This document shows positions 1-5,354 of a stretch of DNA of 9,737 nucleotides, piece after piece. The position numbers and the translations under genes were made by a program. The notes below the pieces were generated by a model. It was not told the origin of the DNA. It did no database searches and was given only the letters and a program-made list of their open reading frames with translations. The DNA comes from UBA1138 sp036338615 (GTDB lineage Bacteria; Gemmatimonadota; Gemmatimonadetes; Longimicrobiales; Gaopeijiaceae), in NCBI GenBank assembly GCA_036338615.1, contig JAYZBT010000215.1:1-9737 (forward strand). Reading direction: 5' to 3'. Every line of letters begins with the position of its first letter. Within the stretch, counting starts at the first letter, position 1.

Positions 1-918
1 TCGTTCGCTCAGCCGCTTGAGCCTCGCGCGCGCCTCCTCGTCATACGCTTGCGCGTTCGCGCGGACAGGGCGCAGGCCGAAGTAGTATCCACCGCTCCCG
101 ATGTCCTGGGACGTTACGAGCTGCATCACCGCATCTGCTCCTTCGTCGATCGTGGCCCTGGGGGCGGCGCCCGCATTGAGCACCATCGGCGTGTCCATCA
201 TCGTGGCCGGGTGCAACGCGTTCACCCTCACATCGGTACCGTCCAACTCTTCCGCCAGGTCGAACGTGTGCAGGATCTGGGCGAGCTTGCTCTGCGCGTA
301 CGCTCGCCCACCGCTGAATCCGTTCTCCAACATCACGTCATCGAAATCGATCGCTTGCTGGGCGCCCGATGACACGTTGATGATACGCGAGGGTGCGCTC
401 TCTCGTAGCCGCGGCAAGAACATTTGGGTGAGCAGGAAGTGCGAGAGGTAGTTCACCTGAAAGTGCAATTCGTGACCGTCCTCCGAGACGGATCTCACCT
501 GGGCAAACGCGATACCGGCGTTGTTGATCAGGAGATCGAGCTCGTCGTAGTCGCTGAGGATGGTTTCCCCGAATTCGCGCACTTGCTCGAGCGACCCCAA
601 ATCTGCGGCGTAGAAGCGGGCGCTACCGCCCTGGTCCTCGATCTCGCCCACGACCGCCATCCCTCGCTCGCGGTTGCGACCGTGCACGATGACGTGTGTA
701 CCCATCGCTCCCAGTCGGAGCGCGAGCTCGCGGCCCAAGCCACTCGTCGAGCCCGTGATGAGCGCGATTTGCTGCCCGGTCTCCGGCGTGGACTGCGCGT
801 CAGCCCTCACTACCGTCAGGGCGAGGGCGCTGCCGAGGCCGAACGACAGCATGAGTAGGCGCCGGCGGCGCACGGAACGCGGTGCACCTTCACTCGTGAC
901 GCTGGATCTCGCAGACAT
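1..918 (-). CDS. Exported short-chain dehydrogenase/reductase (partial, C-terminal end outside window)
   Basis: An NAD(P)-dependent Rossmann-fold oxidoreductase of the classical SDR type, closest in style to retinol-dehydrogenase/WWOX-like SDRs; its substrate is unknown. I translated 306 codons with no stop before the window edge, so a few C-terminal residues are probably missing. The cofactor motif TGSTSGLG lies at residues 55-62, NNAG at 132-135, the catalytic serine region NVSS at 181-184 and the YAQSK catalytic pair at 207-211. The N-terminus is unusual: an arginine cluster (about 17-20) followed by LLMLSFG, a hydrophobic stretch and a plausible ADA-Q cleavage site near 39-42. This looks like a Tat-type signal, which would allow export of a folded, cofactor-loaded enzyme. 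The ATG at 918 is preceded by AGGAG at 8 nt spacing. It lies 91 bases downstream of the GH114 lipoprotein gene on the same strand. Confidence 0.9.
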   Translation of the reverse strand, partial: MSARSSVTSEGAPRSVRRRRLLMLSFGLGSALALTVVRADAQSTPETGQQIALITGSTSGLGRELALRLGAMGTHVIVHGRNRERGMAVVGEIEDQGGSARFYAADLGSLEQVREFGETILSDYDELDLLINNAGIAFAQVRSVSEDGHELHFQVNYLSHFLLTQMFLPRLRESAPSRIINVSSGAQQAIDFDDVMLENGFSGGRAYAQSKLAQILHTFDLAEELDGTDVRVNALHPATMMDTPMVLNAGAAPRATIDEGADAVMQLVTSQDIGSGGYYFGLRPVRANAQAYDEEARARLKRLSER

Positions 919-941
919 GGGCCTCACTCCTGGTCTTCAGT

Positions 942-957
942 CTCTTTCGCTCTTTCG
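942..957. repeat. 8-bp tandem duplication in the SDR leader
   Basis: CTCTTTCG occurs twice in direct succession (942-949 and 950-957) on the + strand, in the short gap upstream of the SDR start. On the minus strand it reads as a purine-rich CGAAAGAG doublet about 25-40 nt before the ATG. It may be a regulator half-site pair or chance. Confidence 0.4.
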
Positions 958-1010
958 ACAACAGCCCGAATAGCTGACCGTGAACTCCAATAAGCAAGCA
1001 CACTCGAGAC

Positions 1011-1904
1011 CTACCCTCCGTTGTCGCACGAGAACCGGAATGAGTCGTCCAACTCCTCCGGTAGCACCAGCGTGTGGAATCCGCGGCCCCGAGCTTGGCC
1101 GCACATCGCGGCGCGGGCAGCCGAGTCCGACACGTAGTCGGCGAAGTACTCGGCGTTCAGTACTGGCTTGCCAGCCGCCACGAAGACCTCCAATTGGCCG
1201 CATTCGGCCAGCTCGTGGCAGCGCTCGTTCACGCTCAAGTCCACATAGGTGATCAGCGCCGCCACTTGGTCACCGTCGTTCTTGAGCGCCACCGCCAGGC
1301 CCCTCTCGTGCGCGGCGTTGAACAGCCGCCGGTTGAAACCCAGTTGGTCGGCGGATGTGAGCGGAAAGCCCGTGTTGTTTCCGAAGCCGTCGACGTTGTC
1401 AGCCTCTACGCCGTCGCACCCCTTCTGAACCGCGAGGTCGAGACGCGCGAGCATCAGATTGAGAACGGTCTGTGACCGGATGTCGAGCCAGCGCTCATCC
1501 TCGAAGCCGCTATAGACGTTTCCGCGGACGGCCGAGGGGAACGCGCCCGCATCGCTTCGGAAATCTTCCCACGAACCCGCCGAGAAGTAGCAGAGCACCG
1601 CGCGCCCCGCGTCCTTCAACGCCTGGATCGTCGCGGTCGGTGTGTCGAAGAGATCGATTTCGTAGAGGTCGACGTCATAGGACGTGTTCAGAGTTTCCTG
1701 GAGCTGCCACTGCCAGGTTGTGGAAGCGTCGAGGCGAAGCCAACTCCCGGTGGTCACGGGCGGCAGGTTCGGGTCGAACCCCGCGACATCGTCCGGAGCC
1801 GTGGGACCGTCCTCACCGTCGTCGCCGCCGCCGCAGGCTGCCAGCGTCACGACGGCGAGCATCGCCACGGTCCACGAGTACGCGCGAGCTAGTGAAAGTG
1901 TCAC
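1011..1904 (-). CDS. GH114 family lipoprotein (endo-alpha-1,4-polygalactosaminidase-like)
   Basis: A glycoside hydrolase-like TIM-barrel protein of family GH114 (TM1410-like), whose founding enzyme cleaves alpha-1,4-galactosaminoglycan; a related domain occurs in PelA, which processes Pel exopolysaccharide. The 297 residues begin with a lipoprotein signal ending in LAAC (lipidated Cys24, followed by Gly, so outer-membrane retention is likely) and a Gly/Asp-rich tether. Family hallmarks follow: WQWQL (64-68), YDVDLYEIDLFD (76-87), YFSAGSWEDFR (106-116), WLDIR (139-143), the DGVEADNVDGF segment with candidate catalytic Glu167 (164-174), GFPLT (179-183), LKNDGDQ (207-213) and VNERC (225-229). 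Six cysteines after the lipobox may form disulfides. The start is GTG, chosen because GGAG sits 5 nt upstream. It is divergent from the cytochrome/monooxygenase operon and upstream of the SDR on the same strand. Substrate is inferred from family only. Confidence 0.9.
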   Translation of the reverse strand: MTLSLARAYSWTVAMLAVVTLAACGGGDDGEDGPTAPDDVAGFDPNLPPVTTGSWLRLDASTTWQWQLQETLNTSYDVDLYEIDLFDTPTATIQALKDAGRAVLCYFSAGSWEDFRSDAGAFPSAVRGNVYSGFEDERWLDIRSQTVLNLMLARLDLAVQKGCDGVEADNVDGFGNNTGFPLTSADQLGFNRRLFNAAHERGLAVALKNDGDQVAALITYVDLSVNERCHELAECGQLEVFVAAGKPVLNAEYFADYVSDSAARAAMCGQARGRGFHTLVLPEELDDSFRFSCDNGG

Positions 1905-1909
1905 GACTG

Positions 1910-1913
1910 CTCC
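1910..1913 (-). promoter_or_regulatory. Ribosome binding site for the GTG-started GH114 gene
   Basis: On the minus strand GGAG lies 5 nt before the GTG at 1904. This supports GTG over the internal ATG at codon 15, which would remove most of the lipoprotein signal. Confidence 0.6.
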
Positions 1914-1964
1914 GATCCAGAGATCCCTACCCGTCGAAGAATGGGGGCTCTTCTTGGAAATGAC

Positions 1965-2039
1965 GAGCGTTCAGCGCTTTGACACCCCCGGCGGAGGCGC
2001 GGTAATTTGGGTGGCGGTTCAATGAGATGCTGAACGATC
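1965..2039. repeat. Interrupted inverted repeat around the operon promoter
   Basis: The left arm at 1965-1975 reads GAGCGTTCAGC and the right arm at 2029-2039 reads GCTGAACGATC. They are reverse complements at 10 of 11 positions, with a perfect 8-bp core CGTTCAGC/GCTGAACG (1968-1975 and 2029-2036). The arms are separated by 53 nt, in the only sizeable divergent gap of the left half. They enclose the TTGACA promoter candidate, so they could be paired operator sites for a looping or dimeric regulator. Confidence 0.5.
1979..2008 (+). promoter_or_regulatory. Candidate sigma70-type promoter for the 2067-5354 operon
   Basis: A perfect TTGACA -35 hexamer (1979-1984) is followed after 18 nt by TAATTT (2003-2008), a weak -10 with 3 of 6 consensus bases. 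Transcription would start near 2015 and leave a leader of about 50 nt before the ATG at 2067. The -35 match is strong, the -10 poor, and the organism's sigma factor preferences are unknown. Confidence 0.4.
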
Positions 2040-2042
2040 GTT
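2033..2042. promoter_or_regulatory. Perfect 10-bp palindrome in the operon leader
   Basis: AACGATCGTT is a perfect palindrome that overlaps the right arm of the larger inverted repeat and lies 11 nt before the Shine-Dalgarno. Its position suits an operator or a translation-affecting site, but a 10-bp palindrome can also occur by chance. Confidence 0.3.
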
Positions 2043-2053
2043 GTTTGTCCTAC

Positions 2054-2058
2054 GGAGG
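2054..2058 (+). promoter_or_regulatory. Ribosome binding site of the cytochrome/monooxygenase gene
   Basis: GGAGG is placed 8 nt before the ATG at 2067. It fixes this start rather than the second in-frame ATG at codon 5 and suggests efficient initiation of the first gene of the operon. Confidence 0.7.
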
Positions 2059-2066
2059 CACTGGAA

Positions 2067-3551
2067 ATGACGCACGGCATGAAGATCAGGTGGAAGCAAG
2101 TCTGGGGTCTGGCACTACTCACCACAGCGATCTTCAGTCTCGCGATTCCGGGCGACATGGCGGCTCAGGACGGTGCGGCGTCCGAGATGACGTTCAGCCG
2201 GGACATCGCGCCCATTCTCCAGCGCAGCTGTCAGAATTGCCACCGCCCAGCGGGTGTGGCACCTATGTCGCTCGTGACGTACCGCCAGGTCCGGCGGTGG
2301 GCCAGTCGAATCAAAGAGAAGACTGCGATCCGCGATCGCGCCGGTGCGATGCCACCGTGGTATGTGGAGAAGGACATCGGCATACAGCACTACAAGTACG
2401 ACCCGTCGCTGAGCGATGAAGAGCTGGCGACCATCGCATCGTGGGCCGACAACGGCGCGCCGGAAGGCGATCCAGCTGACCTGCCCACTCCGTTGAACTT
2501 CGAGAACAACGACTTTTGGACCGCCGGAGAGCCGGACCTCGTCGTCGAGACCGAAGAGATCTTCATGGCCGCTGGGACACCGGACTGGTGGGGGGAGATC
2601 ACCAGTGTACCGGTCCAGCTCGACGAGGATCGCTACGTGAAGTCGGTAGAGATCCGGGAGGTCAATGACATCGATCCCACGGATACCGGCCGAGAAACCG
2701 TTGGTGGGCGGTACATCTTCCACCACATGATCTGGAGCACGAGGGTTCTTGCAGACGATGAGGATCCGACCCAGACCACGTTCGGGGCGGGTGCCGCCAC
2801 TGGGTGGCCCGTGCACGAGGTCGGCCGGAACCCGGACATCTTCGATCCCGAGGGCGGCCGTCTACTGAGGGCGGGCTCGAGCGTGGTCTCCAACTCGGTG
2901 CACCTGCACTCGAGTGGACGCGACACCAGGGCCACGCTGCAGATCGGCTTCCGATTCCATCCCGAGGGCTACGAGCCGAAGTACCGGCGGGCTCCGGTCG
3001 CGCTCGGTAACGCCATGGACATCGACATCGAGGCGATGGAGGCAGGTCAGCAGCTGCACGCCTACGAGGTGCTCGAGCGGCACACCAAGATCATCACCTT
3101 CGAGCCCCACCTGCACGCACCAGGCGAACGCATGTGCCTGGAGGCCATCTGGGGCTTCAATGTCGAGACGCTCAGCTGCGTAGGGTACGACCACAATTGG
3201 GTACGTGGGTACGCCTACGAGAATGGCTACCAGCCGCTGCTACCGAAGGGCACCGTGTTGCACATCGTCGGCTATATGAACAACACGCCGACCAACACCA
3301 ACATCCCCGACCCGAGAAACTGGCAAGGCTCGGGGAACCGATCCGTTGCGAACATGTTCATCGACCTCGGGATGCGTGTGGCCATGTCCGACGAACAGTT
3401 CATGGAGGAGATGGCCGGTCGGCGGGACCGGTTCGCCTTGACTAAGAACGACCACGTGATCGGCTGTCCGCTTTGCCTCCATACGGTTGACGTGCCGTCT
3501 CCGGTCGTGGAGACGCAAGACGTGGGAGCTGGCCGCGAACCGGGCCGATAG
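2067..3551 (+). CDS. Exported cytochrome c / copper type II monooxygenase-like protein
   Basis: This 494-residue protein fuses a c-type heme domain to a PHM/DBH-like copper type II ascorbate-dependent monooxygenase-like module. A hydrophobic signal (about 12-28) ends near DMAAQ. The heme site is CQNCH (55-59), with Met95 in GAMPPW as likely axial ligand; SDEELATIASWADNGAPEGD (116-135) is typical of this small cytochrome type. The second half carries His219-His220, HLH (279-281), PHLH (347-350) and Met430. Their order and spacing closely follow the PHM copper ligands as I recall them (H107/H108, H172, H242/H244, M314), so both copper sites look intact. The YDHNW and LPKGT segments match the bacterial version of this fold. 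A C-terminal CPLCLH (467-472) is an extra feature. The heme may replace ascorbate as electron donor; this is inference and the substrate is unknown. It is the first gene of a three-gene operon. Confidence 0.88.
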   Translation: MTHGMKIRWKQVWGLALLTTAIFSLAIPGDMAAQDGAASEMTFSRDIAPILQRSCQNCHRPAGVAPMSLVTYRQVRRWASRIKEKTAIRDRAGAMPPWYVEKDIGIQHYKYDPSLSDEELATIASWADNGAPEGDPADLPTPLNFENNDFWTAGEPDLVVETEEIFMAAGTPDWWGEITSVPVQLDEDRYVKSVEIREVNDIDPTDTGRETVGGRYIFHHMIWSTRVLADDEDPTQTTFGAGAATGWPVHEVGRNPDIFDPEGGRLLRAGSSVVSNSVHLHSSGRDTRATLQIGFRFHPEGYEPKYRRAPVALGNAMDIDIEAMEAGQQLHAYEVLERHTKIITFEPHLHAPGERMCLEAIWGFNVETLSCVGYDHNWVRGYAYENGYQPLLPKGTVLHIVGYMNNTPTNTNIPDPRNWQGSGNRSVANMFIDLGMRVAMSDEQFMEEMAGRRDRFALTKNDHVIGCPLCLHTVDVPSPVVETQDVGAGREPGR

Positions 3552-3553
3552 GC

Positions 3554-4645
3554 ATGCACCCCCTCCGCCCGTTGCTCGTACTGACCGCGGCGCTGCTCGC
3601 CTTCGAGGGAGCGGACGCCCAGTTGACCTATACGAAGGGGCAGACCATCTCCCCGGCGTACGAGGGCTTCGAGGTCAACCCGGACGGCTCGTATAACCTG
3701 CTTTTCGGATACATGAACCGGAACTGGCAAGAAGAGCTTGATGTCCCGACTGGGCCCAACAATTTCTTCTCACCCGGCGCCGAAGATCAGGGTCAGCCCA
3801 CGCATTTTCTGCCTCGTAGGAACCGCTTCATCTTCAAAGTCCGCGTCCCGGCCGACTTCGGCGACAAGGAGTTGGTCTGGACGCTGACGCACCAGGGGGT
3901 GACCAAGCGCGCGTATGCTACGCTTCGGCAGGACTTGTTGATCGACAACATGGTGATCGCGTCGGAAACCGGGGCGCTCGGGGCGGGCCGCAGCGACCCT
4001 GAAACACGCTCGAACGTCGCGCCAATGATCGAAATCGAAGGCTCCCCGACACGGAGCGTGCTGGTCGGCCAGTCTGTTACGCTCGTGGCGCGCGTGACCG
4101 ACGATGGACTTCCCATCACGGGCGCGGCGCGCCGGGCACGCGCGGCTGCGGCGAGGGCAGCGGCCGATTCGGCGGCGGCCGAAGAGGCGGACGCTGAGCC
4201 GGACTCCGCGGTAGCCGAAGGCTCTGTGGAGGGCACACCCGAGGGGGACGCGACGGAGGAGGAGGACGAGGACGAAGATGAAGAGGAGGAGGTGTCTCCC
4301 GAGCTACAGGCGCTCCGACGAGCGCTCAACGAACCCAACCGCGTGACCGTCGCCAAGCGAGTGGGCCTTCACTTCACCTGGTTCGTGTACCGCGGCGAGA
4401 ACCGCGCCAGCTTCGCGCCCATCCAGATCAAGCCCTGGGAGGACTCGAGGGCGTTCATGAACTCCCCGTGGTCCCCGTTCTGGGAGGCACCACCAACGCC
4501 GGACGACGACCGGTGGGTGGTGCAGGTCACGTTCGACAAGCCGGGCATTTATGTGCTTCGTGGTCGGGCCGATGACGGCGCCGTCTATGCGGACCAGGAG
4601 ATCACGATCACCGTTGGGCCGAGGCCGATTTCACAGCCTCAGTAG
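3554..4645 (+). CDS. Secreted protein of unknown function with an interrupted Ig-like domain
   Basis: I do not recognise a named family. The 363-residue product starts with a signal peptide (cleavage likely at ADA-Q, residues 20-23). Residues 24-130 form a conserved-looking globular region rich in aromatics (for example LLFGYMNRNWQ and HFLPRRNRFIFKVRVP). Residues about 155-187 (PMIEIEG, VTLVARVTDDGLPI) and 268-354 (LHFTWFVYRG, VTFDKPGIYVLRGRADDG, ITITV) read as the two parts of one Ig/PKD-like beta sandwich. Between them, residues 188-260 are low complexity: Ala/Arg-rich, then acidic, including a run of 12 Glu/Asp at 235-246. The gene begins 2 nt after the preceding stop and has no clear Shine-Dalgarno, so translation is probably coupled to the cytochrome/monooxygenase. 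A role as its partner or surface scaffold is inferred from that coupling. Confidence 0.85.
   Translation: MHPLRPLLVLTAALLAFEGADAQLTYTKGQTISPAYEGFEVNPDGSYNLLFGYMNRNWQEELDVPTGPNNFFSPGAEDQGQPTHFLPRRNRFIFKVRVPADFGDKELVWTLTHQGVTKRAYATLRQDLLIDNMVIASETGALGAGRSDPETRSNVAPMIEIEGSPTRSVLVGQSVTLVARVTDDGLPITGAARRARAAAARAAADSAAAEEADAEPDSAVAEGSVEGTPEGDATEEEDEDEDEEEEVSPELQALRRALNEPNRVTVAKRVGLHFTWFVYRGENRASFAPIQIKPWEDSRAFMNSPWSPFWEAPPTPDDDRWVVQVTFDKPGIYVLRGRADDGAVYADQEITITVGPRPISQPQ
4256..4291 (+). repeat. Low-complexity acidic codon run inside the Ig-like protein gene
   Basis: Twelve consecutive GAG/GAC/GAA/GAT codons encode the acidic run at residues 235-246. The purine-rich GAG/GAC repeat could vary in length by replication slippage. 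The opposite strand shows a spurious poly-serine reading frame here. Confidence 0.7.
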
Positions 4646-4652
4646 GAGGGCC

Positions 4653-5354
4653 ATGAGCCGCGGCCCTACCTGGCTGGCACTCATGGCGTGCGCCATCGCT
4701 CCCCATTCGGCGAGCGCTGCCTGGCAATCAGAATTGGAAGTCCTCGTGCTTCCGGTGCGCGTGCACATGCTGACCTCCGGCACGGTGCCCGAACTCAACT
4801 CGACGCTCTCCGAGCGCGAGATCCGACAAGTTTTCGACGAAGCCAACCGTGTCTGGCAACAGGCCGGGATCCGTTGGGAAGTGGAGTCCGTGCTTCGTGA
4901 GGCCGCAGCGGGTGAGCAGGCGTTCCCAGCGGCGAGGGAGACCGGGCGCTCCGGACGGGGCCGATTCCGGTCGATCTTGCTCCAAGTGTGCCCCGAGCAT
5001 CAGTGGCTCCAGGGCGCTTGGAATGTCTGCGTGATCCGTGAGTTCCCGGTCCCTGCCGGTGGTGTATTCTTCCCGGAGCGTCGACAGGTCCTGTGGTCGG
5101 AACTCAACCCGCGTGGGCAGATGCACCCCACGATCCTCGCGCACGAGCTGGGTCATTCTCTGTGCCTGCCCCACGACTCGGAGTCGCCCAACAACCTGAT
5201 GAGGGGCGGGCCGGCACAGGGTCGGGGTTCGGGTACGGCTCGTGATCCTTCCACCGCCGTCGAGCTCACCGCGGCTCAGATTGCCGTAGCGCGAAGGCAG
5301 GCCGCTACTGGCGGTCCGCAGGGGATCGGCAGCCCATGTGGGGATGGAGCCTAG
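4653..5354 (+). CDS. Secreted metzincin-like zinc metalloprotease
   Basis: A small (233-residue) exported zinc peptidase. The signal peptide spans about residues 1-22 (SASA-AW). The zinc motif HELGHSLCLPH (164-174) supplies His164, Glu165, His168 and His174 in metzincin spacing. The usual glycine of HExxHxxGxxH is replaced by Cys171. NNLM (180-183) provides the expected Met-turn, and the ending LTAAQIAVARRQA resembles the C-terminal helix of many bacterial metzincin-like proteins. Cysteines at 113, 126, 171 and 229 could form disulfides. I chose the ATG at 4653 because AGGAGGG sits directly before it, overlapping the stop of the preceding gene, and because a signal peptide begins there; an upstream in-frame ATG at 4551 would add a basic, unlikely extension. 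It is the last gene of the operon. Whether it processes its operon partners or an external substrate is unknown. Confidence 0.88.
   Translation: MSRGPTWLALMACAIAPHSASAAWQSELEVLVLPVRVHMLTSGTVPELNSTLSEREIRQVFDEANRVWQQAGIRWEVESVLREAAAGEQAFPAARETGRSGRGRFRSILLQVCPEHQWLQGAWNVCVIREFPVPAGGVFFPERRQVLWSELNPRGQMHPTILAHELGHSLCLPHDSESPNNLMRGGPAQGRGSGTARDPSTAVELTAAQIAVARRQAATGGPQGIGSPCGDGA
5351..5354. other. Shared CTAG stop codons of convergent genes
   Basis: The palindrome CTAG provides TAG for the metzincin on + (5352-5354) and TAG for the DUF5916 gene on - (5351-5353). The genes overlap by 4 nt, so any terminator for either transcript must lie inside the opposite coding region. Confidence 0.95.

Noticed and set aside
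424..858. 144-codon plus-strand frame opposite the SDR
   Set aside because: The minus strand encodes an intact SDR with cofactor and catalytic motifs across this stretch.
1901..2158. 85-codon minus-strand frame over the divergent control region
   Set aside because: It overlaps the supported starts of both flanking genes, and its product shows no domain or signal; the promoter interpretation fits better.
4169..4188. Hairpin TTCGGC/GCCGAA as a terminator
   Set aside because: It is internal to the coding sequence of the Ig-like protein, in GC-rich repetitive DNA, and has no T-tract.
3793..4356. 187-codon minus-strand frame with a long serine run
   Set aside because: It is the complement of the acidic GAG/GAC tract and Ala-rich part of the coupled + strand gene, which has a signal peptide and Ig-like strands; the serine run is a codon artefact.
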